Shown here piece after piece: positions 44,822-53,823 of a DNA stretch of 64,000 bases. A model generated the notes under the pieces. The model saw nothing but the letters and a program-made list of their open reading frames with translations. It did not search any database and had not been told where the DNA came from. Each line of letters begins with the position of its first letter. Within the stretch, counting starts at the first letter, position 1. The translations under genes were made by a program, and so were the position numbers. Source of the DNA: Schaalia cardiffensis (GTDB taxonomy: Bacteria; Actinomycetota; Actinomycetes; Actinomycetales; Actinomycetaceae); assembly GCF_016405145.1 (NCBI RefSeq), contig NZ_JAEKIA010000006.1, positions 95,470 to 159,469 on the forward strand. Reading direction: 5' to 3'.

Positions 44822-45345
44822 TCCTGGTCCTCCTCCACGATCGGGACTGAGGCGGCAAGGCGGGGTTTCGCCTGCTCCATGGCCTCCCCGGCGTCGCTCG
44901 TGTTTTCCGCATCATCGGCCCAGGTCACGAAGTCGGGAAGTGCCTTTTCCAAGTCAGCGAAGAATCCCATGATCATCGACAGACTGGTCTCGTAAAAGCC
45001 GTCGAGCTGAGCTTGGGTGAGACCGTCCATCGCGACGACATTGCATTCGGCGATGAGCCCGTAGCGGCTCGAGTCCTCCAAAGGAGCGAGGTAGGCTTTC
45101 GGGCCGCTCCGAGTCGAATTACAGTTCGCGATCTCGTCAACGAGGGCGCCGAACTGGGTGTCGTCCTCGGCGATCCCACGCCATTGGGCGCGAACCTGGA
45201 GGATCTGCGGGTTTGAGGTGTTCCAGAAATAGACGGCGTTGCGAGTGGGAACGACAAGTTCCGCTTCGGAGTACTCCCCGAAGTTGAGATCGCGCGAAGA
45301 GAGCAGGTCTCTGACGCGTTCGGTGCTCACTGGTGTGGCGGACAC
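44818..45345 (-). CDS. YbjN domain protein (first of a pair)
   Basis: 175 residues from GTG 45345 with AGGAGAGCAC upstream. STERVRDLLSSRDLNFGEYS at the start and FWNTSNPQILQVRAQWRGI are characteristic of the family. The C terminus has the FYETSLSMIMGFFADLEKALPDF helix and an acidic tail. Two unequal YbjN proteins side by side suggest they act together, possibly as a heterodimer. Confidence 0.85.
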   Translation of the reverse strand: MSATPVSTERVRDLLSSRDLNFGEYSEAELVVPTRNAVYFWNTSNPQILQVRAQWRGIAEDDTQFGALVDEIANCNSTRSGPKAYLAPLEDSSRYGLIAECNVVAMDGLTQAQLDGFYETSLSMIMGFFADLEKALPDFVTWADDAENTSDAGEAMEQAKPRLAASVPIVEEDQE

Positions 45346-45410
45346 GTGCTCTCCTGATGCTCGGTAATGGCCTCATCTGAACGAGGAACGCGTCCACTGT
45401 ATCCGAGGGC

Positions 45411-45555
45411 GGGCCCCTCAGCGCGGGGATGCACTTCTCACCCGTAGGTGGTGGCGTAGTTTTCCTTCGTGAACATCCCAGCGCGGGGATGCTTCTGAAG
45501 ATGCCCTTGAGTGGCGGTGATTGCGTAGATGGAGCCCCTCAGCGCGGGGATGCAC
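45411..45555. CRISPR. Small CRISPR-like repeat cluster (possible type I-E relic)
   Basis: The core CAGCGCGGGGATGC occurs at 45419, 45479 and 45540, that is with 60- and 61-base spacing. The first and third 24-base units (45411-45434, 45532-45555) differ at one position. The middle one is degenerate. Spacing of 61 equals a 29-base repeat plus a 32-base spacer, and the C/G-rich arms resemble actinobacterial type I-E repeats. Only three units and no cas genes, so this is either a relic or a chance minisatellite. Confidence 0.4.
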
Positions 45556-45635
45556 CCGTGTCCGCTGCGGCCACTGGCCGTGACGCACCGATACAGTGGG
45601 GGTTGAAACACCTGAGGATCGCGAGAGGAGAGCCG

Positions 45636-46607
45636 ATGAGCGTGGGGATGCCCCCGTCTAGGCGCCCCAAAGGGCGGCCCGTGAATCAGCGCGCCGACGC
45701 GAAGAAGCCTCTCCCCTCCTCGCCGCGGCCCGGAGTTTCCTCCGACCGCTGGTATGCGCGCAAATTGAGGCGAAGGATCTTTGCTGCGCTGGTCTGTGCC
45801 TTCTTGAGCGTCGTTGTGACGAGGGTGGCTTTGAGTACCGCTCGCGGTCAGGGCGTGGACACGATCTTCATGGAGGCCGCCGCTAAAAGCGCGCGCCGCT
45901 TCGATCCTTTCGTTCAGCTCGTCACTTCGCTCGTGTCTGTGCCGGCGATTGTTTTTGTGGGCACGCTCGTTTTCCTCGTTGCTCTTGCGAGGAGGCGCCC
46001 GACTCTCGCAGGCAGGGCGATCGTCATGGTCCTCGGTGCGAACGCCACCACGCAGATCGCGAAGGCTCTGCTCGACCGGCCAGACCTCGGCTTATCCACG
46101 GCCCTACCGAACTCCCTGCCCTCGGGTCATACGACGGTCGCCATGTCGATCACTCTTGCACTGGTGATGGTCGCACCCCAGTGGTTGCGCGCCCCCTCAG
46201 CCTGGGCCGGCTGGATCTGGGCGTCTCTTATGGGGATTTCGGTGATGATTTCCGCCTGGCATCGTTTGGCGGACGTCCTCGTCGCCTTCTTCATCTGCGG
46301 AGCGTGGGCATTGGCGCTCGCGCCGATTGAGGGGCGTGAACGTCATGCTCCTGCCATGCAGCGTGCGATGTCGATCGGTGTCCTCGCCTTCTTGATCGTG
46401 GCCGTGCTCCTCACCATTTTCGCTTTGGCGGGCATCTCCTTGAAGGAGATCTCCTCGCCGGGGGCCTACAGCTTCGGTTACGACGCCTACCTTGAAAGCG
46501 CTCCTTGGCGGTCCCGAGTTCTCGCGCTCGCCGCTTCCACGTGGGTGCTCTCCGTCGCGGGTTGGGTCATTAACGAGGTCGATGTCCTGTGCTCGAGGCG
46601 CGATTGA
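45636..46607 (+). CDS. PAP2-family phosphatase, membrane protein
   Basis: 323 residues from ATG 45636 (GAGGAG seven bases upstream); earlier in-frame starts lie in the repeat cluster. Six hydrophobic helices. Phosphatase motifs: KALLDRP, LPSGHTT (PSGH) and SAWHRLADVL with the catalytic His. Family members dephosphorylate phosphatidate or undecaprenyl pyrophosphate at the outer face of the membrane. The particular substrate is unknown. The first ~40 residues are a basic, Pro/Arg-rich tail. Confidence 0.88.
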   Translation: MSVGMPPSRRPKGRPVNQRADAKKPLPSSPRPGVSSDRWYARKLRRRIFAALVCAFLSVVVTRVALSTARGQGVDTIFMEAAAKSARRFDPFVQLVTSLVSVPAIVFVGTLVFLVALARRRPTLAGRAIVMVLGANATTQIAKALLDRPDLGLSTALPNSLPSGHTTVAMSITLALVMVAPQWLRAPSAWAGWIWASLMGISVMISAWHRLADVLVAFFICGAWALALAPIEGRERHAPAMQRAMSIGVLAFLIVAVLLTIFALAGISLKEISSPGAYSFGYDAYLESAPWRSRVLALAASTWVLSVAGWVINEVDVLCSRRD

Positions 46608-46921
46608 AGGGCGTGAGCCTGAGAAGCGGTTTTTCTTCGTAGCGCTCCCGGCTAGAGGCAACACCGCGCCAAGGGACTCAGGGAGCTGAGAGCACAGTGG
46701 CTCGGTGTCGTGGGCTCTGAGGGGGCCCGGGCTCTGAGGGCGGGGGAGATGACAAGAGGATAAAGGCTCTTGAGGCGCGAGCAGAGCACGGACTAAGACC
46801 GGTTATTTGCCCCGCTCAGGCGAGCCTTTCGTGTTCGCCTGTCATACAAGCACATCAGCTGAGCCCAAACGTACCGCTGCTGCACTCCGCTATGCCGACG
46901 CGTTCTTTGAGAACTTGAAAT
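46608..46921. other. Gap upstream of nrdDG, left part
   Basis: About 310 bases, GC-rich, with short GGCTCTGAGGG repeats near 46710-46740. No gene seen. Confidence 0.35.
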
Positions 46922-46969
46922 TCCCTAGATGTGCTGGTGTTGTATCGACTTGGGCACAATATGTAGTAC
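46922..46969 (+). promoter_or_regulatory. Putative tandem NrdR boxes upstream of nrdD
   Basis: GCACAATATGTAGTAC at 46954-46969 fits the NrdR-box pattern (acaCwAtATaTwGtgt). A weaker TCCCTAGATGTGCTGG lies at 46922-46937, 32 bases away between ATGT centres, the three-turn spacing at which NrdR boxes occur. The nrdD start is ~120 bases downstream. Confidence 0.5.
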
Positions 46970-47086
46970 CGTAGGCGATGTTCCCAAATGCGCCCCACAC
47001 TCTTGGACTCGCCCTGAAACAACACTGTTCCTCGGATGCAGGGGCGCCTTCCGCGCGAAAGCGCAACGACCTGAGAGGTGTCCACC

Positions 47087-48967
47087 ATGGATCAGCCCAC
47101 CCCGGACAACGCCGCCCGGTATGACGTCGATGCCATCGCCACCGTCGAGGAGTACCTCGACCGCTCTGACTGGCGAGTCAACGCGAACGCGAACCAGGGC
47201 TACTCTCTTGGCGGACTGATCCTCAACACCGCAGGCAAAGTCGTTGCGAACTACTGGCTTGAACGGGTCTACACCCCGCAGATCGGTGAGGCTCACCGCC
47301 GCGGCGACTACCACATCCACGACCTCGACATGTTCGCCGGCTACTGCGCGGGCTGGTCCCTCAAGCGCCTGATCCAGGAGGGCTTCAACGGCGTTCCCGG
47401 CGCAATCGCCTCCGCGCCTCCCGCCCACTTCTCCTCCGCGTGCGGCCAGATCGTCAACTTCCTCGGCACCCTCCAAAACGAGTGGGCCGGCGCTCAAGCC
47501 TTCTCCTCCTTCGACACCTACATGGCGCCCTTCGTGCGTCTGGACAACATGTCCTACAAGCAGATCGTCCAGAACATGCAAGAGCTCATCTACAACCTCA
47601 ACGTCCCCTCACGCTGGGGCAGCCAATGCCCCTTCACGAACCTCACCTTCGACTGGACGTGCCCGGACGACCTGCGAGACGAGTACCCCCTCATCGCCGA
47701 TGAGGTCTGCGACTTCACCTACGGCGAACTCCAGCACGAAATGGACCTCATCAACAAGGCATTCATCGAGGTCATGACCCACGGCGACGCGGACGGTCGG
47801 GTCTTCACCTTCCCGATCCCGACCTACAACATCACGCCGGACTTCAACTGGGACAGTGAGAACACGGACCTCCTTTTCGACATGACCGCGAAGTACGGCC
47901 TTCCCTACTTCCAGAACTTCATCAACTCCGATCTCGACCCGCACATGATCCGTTCCATGTGCTGCCGCCTCCAGCTCGACCTGCGTGAACTCCTCAAGCG
48001 CGGCAACGGCCTCTTCGGCTCGGCTGAACTCACCGGCTCCATCGGCGTCGTCACGATGAACATGGCACGACTCGGCTACCGTTTCGCAGGCGACGAGGAC
48101 GCCCTCGTCACTGAACTCGACCGGCTCATCGACCTCGCTTCCGATTCCCTCGAGCGCAAGCGCGAAACGATCCAATTCCACATGGACCACGGGCTCTTCC
48201 CCTACTCGAAGCGCTACCTGGGCCACCTCGACAACCACTTCTCCACCATCGGCGTCAATGGCATGAACGAAATGGTCCGCAACTTCACGCATGACGAGTA
48301 CGACCTGACCGACCCACGCGGCTTCGACATGTGCGTGCGCATCCTCGACCACGTGCGTGAACGCATGGTGGAACTCCAGGAAAAGACCGGCCACCTCTAC
48401 AACCTCGAAGCAACCCCAGCTGAGGGCACGACATACCGTTTCGCGAAAGAGGACCGCAAACGCTACCCCGGCATCCTCCAGGCAGGAACCGAAGAGCAGC
48501 CCTATTACACGAACTCCTCTCAGCTGCCTGTCGGCTACACCGACGACCCCTTCCAGGCTCTTGAGGATCAGGAAGTCCTTCAGGGCAAGTACACGGGAGG
48601 CACGGTCCTGCACCTCTACATGGGGGAGCGCATGAGCTCGGGAGCGGCCTGTAAGGAAATGGTGAAGCGCTCGCTGACCGCCTTCAAACTCCCGTACATC
48701 ACGATCACACCGACCTTCTCGATCTGTCCGGTCCACGGTTACCTCGCCGGTGAACACTTCGAATGCCCGAAGTGCCAGGAAGCGCACCCCGAGCGTGAAC
48801 CCCAGGCCTGCGAGGTCTGGACCCGGGTCATGGGGTACTTCCGCCCCGTCCAGTCCTTCAACATCGGCAAGAAGGGCGAATACGCGGAACGCCAGATGTT
48901 CTCCGAGGACGCGGCTGGTCAGCACGGTGAACTGGTGTCCGCCTTCCCGCCGGTCGACCAGCGCTGA
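47087..48967 (+). CDS. nrdD: Anaerobic ribonucleoside-triphosphate reductase
   Basis: 626 residues from ATG 47087 (GAGAGG eight bases upstream). A GTG at 47078 would add three residues. The class III catalytic domain begins at once (VNANANQGYSLGGL), so the usual N-terminal ATP-cone is absent. The C-terminal zinc site is CPVHGYLAGEHFECPKC and the glycyl-radical loop is RVMGYFRPVQSFN. It reduces NTPs to dNTPs in the absence of oxygen, activated by NrdG, encoded 23 bases downstream. It implies growth under anaerobic or microaerobic conditions. Confidence 0.95.
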   Translation: MDQPTPDNAARYDVDAIATVEEYLDRSDWRVNANANQGYSLGGLILNTAGKVVANYWLERVYTPQIGEAHRRGDYHIHDLDMFAGYCAGWSLKRLIQEGFNGVPGAIASAPPAHFSSACGQIVNFLGTLQNEWAGAQAFSSFDTYMAPFVRLDNMSYKQIVQNMQELIYNLNVPSRWGSQCPFTNLTFDWTCPDDLRDEYPLIADEVCDFTYGELQHEMDLINKAFIEVMTHGDADGRVFTFPIPTYNITPDFNWDSENTDLLFDMTAKYGLPYFQNFINSDLDPHMIRSMCCRLQLDLRELLKRGNGLFGSAELTGSIGVVTMNMARLGYRFAGDEDALVTELDRLIDLASDSLERKRETIQFHMDHGLFPYSKRYLGHLDNHFSTIGVNGMNEMVRNFTHDEYDLTDPRGFDMCVRILDHVRERMVELQEKTGHLYNLEATPAEGTTYRFAKEDRKRYPGILQAGTEEQPYYTNSSQLPVGYTDDPFQALEDQEVLQGKYTGGTVLHLYMGERMSSGAACKEMVKRSLTAFKLPYITITPTFSICPVHGYLAGEHFECPKCQEAHPEREPQACEVWTRVMGYFRPVQSFNIGKKGEYAERQMFSEDAAGQHGELVSAFPPVDQR

Positions 48968-48990
48968 AAAGCGAGGTCGAATCACTCATC

Positions 48991-49767
48991 ATGAGCGAAT
49001 CGAGTGAAGCTGGGGCCCGGGCCGAGCAGGCCGGGGCCCCGCTCCGCATCGGAGGATTCACCCCCGATGATCTGCAGATCGCCGGACTCGTTCCCCTATC
49101 GACCGTGGACTGGCCAGGACGATTCGTGGCCTCGGTCTTTTGCCAGGGATGCCCCTGGAGGTGCCCGTACTGCCAGAACTCGGCGATCCTGGATCCGAAG
49201 ATCCCCGGTGTGGTTGCGTGGAGCGCCGTGGAAGATCTGCTGTCGCGTCGGCACGGACTTCTCGATGGGGTCGTTTTCTCCGGCGGGGAGGCGACGCGCC
49301 AGCTCGCCCTCCTTCCCGCGATGCGCAGAGTGAAGGAACTCGGCTTCCACGTTGGACTGCACACCGCGGGCGCCTATCCGAAGCGACTGGAGACGATCCT
49401 GGAAGAGGGCCTTGTCGACTGGGTGGGGATCGACGTGAAGGCAATGCCGGAGAACTACGAGCAGGTGTCGGGCAGAGCCGGTGCGGCTGAGAAGGCTTGG
49501 GCCTCCCTCGATCTCGTTCTTGCTCATCCGGAAGTTGCGCACGAGGTCCGACTCACCGTCTATCCGGGTGGCCCCTTCGATGGGCTTGAAGTCGCCCGAG
49601 AACTCAAAGAGCGTGGAGTGAGGGCTTTCGCCTTGCAGCAGGCTCGGGCTTTCGGAGCCCCGGAAGGCTTCGAGGCGAAGGGGGCGGGCTGGGACGATCA
49701 GGTCGCGGCGCTCGCGCGTGATTGCACAGCCCTGGGCTTCGAGAGTTTCGAGTTCCGTCCCGACTGA
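48991..49767 (+). CDS. nrdG: Anaerobic ribonucleotide reductase-activating protein
   Basis: 258 residues. A radical-SAM protein with the cluster motif FCQGCPWRCPYCQN (C-x3-C-x2-C), FSGGEAT and a partial TIM barrel with WVGIDVKAMPENY. It generates the glycyl radical on NrdD using S-adenosylmethionine. Only 23 bases separate it from nrdD, so the two form an operon. It is longer than E. coli NrdG, as for the actinobacterial and PflA-like type. Confidence 0.93.
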   Translation: MSESSEAGARAEQAGAPLRIGGFTPDDLQIAGLVPLSTVDWPGRFVASVFCQGCPWRCPYCQNSAILDPKIPGVVAWSAVEDLLSRRHGLLDGVVFSGGEATRQLALLPAMRRVKELGFHVGLHTAGAYPKRLETILEEGLVDWVGIDVKAMPENYEQVSGRAGAAEKAWASLDLVLAHPEVAHEVRLTVYPGGPFDGLEVARELKERGVRAFALQQARAFGAPEGFEAKGAGWDDQVAALARDCTALGFESFEFRPD

Positions 49768-50445
49768 TCTGGCAAGACGCCTCGAAGTGTAGACGTAGTT
49801 CGTGGTCTTTCCGTCGGATTCTGCATCGCCTCTTCGGATGCTGTGAACGTTTCTGATGCTTCGAAGGTGTCGGACGCTTCGAGAAAGTTCGTGGTCCGTT
49901 AGAGACAGGCGGCTATCGCGAGTTGACGCACGCGCTTTTGTCGCCGGGTTCGTGCATTCTTCACATGTCGCTGCACTCGCCTGATGCGTAGACGTGGGGG
50001 CTCTGTTAGTAATGAACCTCCTTGATTTTAGCGATATCCGCCAGGATGTTCAGGCGTGGCTCTCTGGTTCGCGTGTGCATGTTTCCTGAGCTGTGGGGCT
50101 TGGGTTTTCTCTCGCAGCATCCGTTCTGGCCCGCACATGCATGCCTCTAAGCGCGTAGAGCTGATCCCCCGTGCACCGGGCGGCTTTGGCCCACGCGTAC
50201 GCCACTGACCTGTGGGCCCGGGGGAGTGTCCTCGTCAGCATCCGTTCTGGCCCGCACGTGCATGCCTCTGAGTTCAGTCGCCCACGACAATGCGGAATCG
50301 GGGACGGCTCTAGCGCGCGGGCGCATGCCACTGACCTGCGCACAGCCCCCGCCTCCTCGTCAATGAGCATGTGTGTTGTGCAGACAAGACCGAGAAGGAG
50401 CCGCCCGCAGCTAGAGTGGAGGGGCGACACCCCTTTGGAGGACTG
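49768..50445. repeat. Gap with a 121-base-spaced direct repeat
   Basis: CAGCATCCGTTCTGGCCCGC followed by CATGCATGCCTC occurs at about 50116 and 50237. The neighbouring CCACTGACCTGTG / CCACTGACCTGCG blocks repeat with it, so a ~120-base unit is duplicated. No gene seen. Confidence 0.6.
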
Positions 50446-52191
50446 ATGGAAAGCCCGATGACCCTCGCTGAAATGGAAGGCCTCGTCGTCGATCCCACGA
50501 CATCGGCTGAACAGCTCAGACTCATCGCCTACTTCGCGCCGGATCTGCGCGCCCAAGTCATTCGTCACCCGAAGGTGTATCCGGGGCTACTCGACTGGTT
50601 GGAGGACATAGGGGACCCTGAGATCGTTGCGCTGGTCGGCGAACGCCGTAGAGCAGACTCTGGTGAACCCCTTAGGCCTGCCGCCGTGTCCGTCGATGCT
50701 GAGGCAACGGCCATCATTCCCATTCAGGATCTTCCCCAAGACGAGGACGTGGCCGTGGACCGGCGGTCCATCTTCCCGGCCGTCGCTTCTCAGAGGCCCG
50801 AGTCGGACAACACTCCCCAGAAGAGCAGCGTTCCCGATGCGCGGCCTACTCATCCGGGGCCAGGCGACGCGCTTGCGGATCTTGAACTCACTTATCCGCG
50901 GCCCGCTCCCATGACCCCCGAGTCTGCGCTTCCTGTTCGAGGGCCAGATCCCGTCACGCCTGATTCTGTTCTGGTCTACCCAAATCATCCCGAAGTGGTG
51001 CCCAATCCGTCTGCAGTGCCGACTCCGCCTGCCACTCCCACGGGGCCGGATTCGACGCTGAGCTATCCTCCTGTCCACCCTCCCACACCGAATCCAGGTC
51101 TTGCCTACCCCCCTGTCGGCCTTCCTGCACAGAATCCAGGGGTGGCCCATCCCCCTGTTGGCCCTGCTGCACCTGTTCATTCAGGTCCCACCGATGTGCC
51201 CTCAGGCCCTGAGCTCACTTATCCGCAGCGTGCTCCCATGCTGCCCGATCCGACGCTCAGCTATCCGTCTGCTGCGTCCAGGGGGCCGGATTCGACGCTG
51301 AGCTATCCTCCTGTTCGCCCTCCCACACCGAATCCAGGTCTTGGCTATCCCCCTGTCGGCCTTCCTGCACAGAATCCAGGGGTGGCGCATCCTCCTGTTG
51401 GCCCTGCCGCGCCGAATTCAGGGCCTGCCCATCCCCCTGTCGGTCCCACAGCGTCCACTCGTGCCCAGACCTATCCGCCAACGCTTCGTACACAAGCTCC
51501 TTCTGCTTCACCGTCTCCTGCCTTTGCGCCTAGCTCCGCCACAGCGTCTTTCCCCGAGTTCAGCACTCCCCCTCAAAAGAAAGCTGCGCCCCGCGATAGG
51601 AAAACCATGTGGATCCTGATCGGACTTGTTGTGGCTCTGCTCGCGATCCTCGGTTTTATCTTCTTTGACTTCTCCAGTGGCAAAGGAGATTCCACCTCCC
51701 CGAACTCTACGGATTCTCAAACAAATCAGACACAGCCCACGGCACCTGAAGCTGAGAACAAACCTCAACAGCCCGATACCGCCCAGAGCACTATCGTTTT
51801 CCCGGCTCCGGCCACCGCGAAGACCATGCCCGGATTCTCCTCACCTTCGGGCAACATTGTCTGTTTCTTGTCGGATGATCAGGCCACTTGCAAGATCGCC
51901 CAGAACTCCTGGGAGGGCACCGCATATCAGACCTGCCGAGGAGATGAGGGCGTCGGAGTCCTCTCCCTCAAGGGGAACCGTGCGGAGGCATCCTGTGTCG
52001 CCCTGGACCTCGCGCAGGCACCGGTGCTTGCTTACGGCGAGTACGCGAAGAATGGGCAGATCGCCTGTACCTCCACGATGGACGGCATCTCGTGTTGGAA
52101 CCAGGCCAATGGCAAGTCCTTCGCCCTCGCGAGGGGCGGTTGGATGACTTCCTCCCAAGGTGAGATCACACCCGACGCTTTCACCTGGTGA
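50446..52191 (+). CDS. Membrane protein: LRR-variant domain, Pro-rich repeats, one helix, external domain
   Basis: 581 residues from ATG 50446 (GGAGGACTG upstream). Residues ~1-65 (TTSAEQLRLIAYFAPDLRAQVIRHPKVYPGLLDWL) match the actinobacterial leucine-rich-repeat-variant module. Residues ~140-380 are Pro/Tyr/Val repeats including an exact 240-base duplication (51041 and 51281). A membrane helix lies at ~388-408. The C-terminal ~110 residues (GFSSPSGNIVCFL with paired Cys, SWEGTAYQTC, GISCWN) resemble an exported domain seen in other actinobacterial membrane proteins. It looks like a cytoplasmic sensor or scaffold with an external disulfide-bonded domain. Function unknown. Confidence 0.82.
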   Translation: MESPMTLAEMEGLVVDPTTSAEQLRLIAYFAPDLRAQVIRHPKVYPGLLDWLEDIGDPEIVALVGERRRADSGEPLRPAAVSVDAEATAIIPIQDLPQDEDVAVDRRSIFPAVASQRPESDNTPQKSSVPDARPTHPGPGDALADLELTYPRPAPMTPESALPVRGPDPVTPDSVLVYPNHPEVVPNPSAVPTPPATPTGPDSTLSYPPVHPPTPNPGLAYPPVGLPAQNPGVAHPPVGPAAPVHSGPTDVPSGPELTYPQRAPMLPDPTLSYPSAASRGPDSTLSYPPVRPPTPNPGLGYPPVGLPAQNPGVAHPPVGPAAPNSGPAHPPVGPTASTRAQTYPPTLRTQAPSASPSPAFAPSSATASFPEFSTPPQKKAAPRDRKTMWILIGLVVALLAILGFIFFDFSSGKGDSTSPNSTDSQTNQTQPTAPEAENKPQQPDTAQSTIVFPAPATAKTMPGFSSPSGNIVCFLSDDQATCKIAQNSWEGTAYQTCRGDEGVGVLSLKGNRAEASCVALDLAQAPVLAYGEYAKNGQIACTSTMDGISCWNQANGKSFALARGGWMTSSQGEITPDAFTW

Positions 52192-52207
52192 AGCTCCCTG
52201 CCTGGGC

Positions 52208-52330
52208 ACAAGTCGGACAATGGCACCCCCGCTGGAGTGCGCGCACCATCCGCGACGAGACTGAAGAGTCTTTGATCAGGGAAAACAAAACCGTCAAACG
52301 GTGCTTGACGCAGCCATTGTCCGATTTGTG
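52208..52330. repeat. Inverted-ended element related to family R2
   Basis: CACAAGTCGGACAATGGC (52207-52224) and GCCATTGTCCGATTTGTG (52313-52330) are inverted copies with one mismatch over 18 bases. They enclose ~88 bases that include an inner GACTGAAGAGTC hairpin. The ends match those of the copies at 17763 and 40012. Confidence 0.72.
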
Positions 52331-52530
52331 TCCAGAGGGCGAGTAAAGGCAGGGGTCGCCCAGGGCAGGGAGGCAAGGCAGGGAGTGTCCAGAGGGCGAG
52401 TAAAGGCAGGGGTTGCCCAGGGCAGGGAGGCAAGGCAGGGAGTGTCCAGAGGGCGAGTAAAGGCAGGGGTCGCCCAGCGCGGGGAGGCAAGGCAGGGAGT
52501 GTCCAGAGGGCGAGTAAAGGCAGGGACCAC
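52328..52530. repeat. 57-base tandem repeat, 3.5 copies
   Basis: Units start at 52328, 52385, 52442 and 52499 (GTGTCCAGAGGGCGAGTAAA) with exact 57-base spacing and few substitutions. The array abuts the 3' end of the acyl-CoA dehydrogenase gene. Open frames through it result from the multiple-of-three period. Confidence 0.93.
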
Positions 52531-52552
52531 CAAACACCAGGACAATCCAGGA

Positions 52553-53698
52553 CTATTCGGTGACGGGTCCGAGGACCACCTTCGCCCACGCACCGTGCAA
52601 CGACTCTTGGTCGCTGGGCTGGAACAGCCCAGCCAGAACATCCCGGTAAAGGCGAGAAAGCTCGTGTCCGTTGTAATAGGCGCCTCCGCCGCAGGCACGG
52701 ATCGACTGCTCAACCGCACGCAGACTCGCCTCCGCAGCAGCATTCTTCACAGCAGACAGCTGCGGCATCCAGATCGGACCCCGATCTACGCCCCCTTCGA
52801 TGTCTCGGGCGAGTTCGCGGATCTGCGGGCCGACGGCATTCATGGTGATGGCGGCCTCGGCGATCCTCCAACGGATATCAGGATCATTGGCGTACACGCT
52901 CTGGTTCTTCACGGAGCGACGGGTCTTGACGTGCTCAGCCGCAACCTCGATCGCGCGTTCCCCAATGCCCATGTAGGTTGCGGCGAGAAGAATCTCGAAG
53001 TGCGAGAAGATGCCGAAGACGACCGGGTCTTTCGAGGGGCCGGGCTCACAGCGGGTGAGGATGTGATCCTCGGGCGCGTATGCGCCTTCGAGGATCGTCG
53101 TATTCGACTGGGTGGCGCGCATACCCAGGGTGTTCCAATCGTCCTTGATTGAAAAGCCCCCGTCCTCGCGCTTGAGAATCGCGAATACCGAGCGTGGCCC
53201 GTCTTCCCCCGAATCATCGCGGCCGAAGGTCATCAGGCGCGTCCACACCGGAGCGAGGGAGGTGAAGACCTTAACTCCTTCGAAGGAATAGCCGCCCTCA
53301 GAGTCGGGTAGGGCTTTCGTGATGGAGCCGAAGAGGACGAGGTCGTTGCCAGGTTCAGAAATACCGAAACCGTAGAGCTCACCGGCAACGGCGTCGCGCA
53401 AAATGATCTCACCACGAGGGTTCCCATTACGAAGGAGGTGGCGCCCCAGGCCGACAATGATCTGGTGCATGTTGATGCCCAGGGCGGTGCCCGGAGCCGC
53501 TTTTGCGAGGCGAGTCTGCTCGGCCGCGATCTCCTCCAGGCTCAGTCCTGCGCCTCCGTACTCTTCCGGCACGAAAGCTGAGAGGTACCCCGCTTCTCGA
53601 AGATCCTTGAGGTCATCCACGGGGAACTCATTTGCGAGGTCGTGAGCGCCAGCGCGCTCGTGAATGCGCGTGAGAAGATCGTTGCTCAGGAAACCCAT
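52553..53698 (-). CDS. Acyl-CoA dehydrogenase family protein
   Basis: 381 residues from ATG 53698 (AAAGGACC upstream). The N-terminal helical part (AFVPEEYGGAGLSLEEIA) and the FAD/substrate middle domain (YGFGISEPGND, FTSLAPVWTRLMTFGRD) plus the C-terminal four-helix part (LSRLYRDVLAGLFQP) are typical. It would transfer electrons from an acyl-CoA-like substrate to FAD, but the family also includes flavin monooxygenases and the catalytic base was not identified. No beta-oxidation genes are adjacent. Confidence 0.88.
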   Translation of the reverse strand: MGFLSNDLLTRIHERAGAHDLANEFPVDDLKDLREAGYLSAFVPEEYGGAGLSLEEIAAEQTRLAKAAPGTALGINMHQIIVGLGRHLLRNGNPRGEIILRDAVAGELYGFGISEPGNDLVLFGSITKALPDSEGGYSFEGVKVFTSLAPVWTRLMTFGRDDSGEDGPRSVFAILKREDGGFSIKDDWNTLGMRATQSNTTILEGAYAPEDHILTRCEPGPSKDPVVFGIFSHFEILLAATYMGIGERAIEVAAEHVKTRRSVKNQSVYANDPDIRWRIAEAAITMNAVGPQIRELARDIEGGVDRGPIWMPQLSAVKNAAAEASLRAVEQSIRACGGGAYYNGHELSRLYRDVLAGLFQPSDQESLHGAWAKVVLGPVTE

Positions 53699-53823
53699 GC
53701 TGGTCCTTTCAATGAAGCTCGACGGATGGGCCAACGCTAGCGCGCCAGGTCAAGGAGTGCCCGAGATGGGTGCAGGATGTGTCGCACTCCCGGTGTTGAC
53801 TCTGGGTGAAGTAGGTTGGTCTT

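Noticed and set aside
45630..45655. Fourth CRISPR-like unit (GAGCGTGGGGATGCC) at the PAP2 start
   Set aside because: Spacing from the third unit is 98 bases and similarity is limited to about 10 bases; more likely coding sequence of the PAP2 N terminus.
47609..48985. 458-codon open frame antisense to nrdD
   Set aside because: High-GC codon bias in nrdD leaves the opposite frame open; the product (VEVRRDVVGRDREGED style) has no recognisable fold.
52181..52537. 118-codon frame translating the 57-base repeat (LYSPSGHSLPCLPALGDPC units)
   Set aside because: Arises because 57 is a multiple of three; no ribosome site, and it overlaps the 3' end of another gene's flank only.
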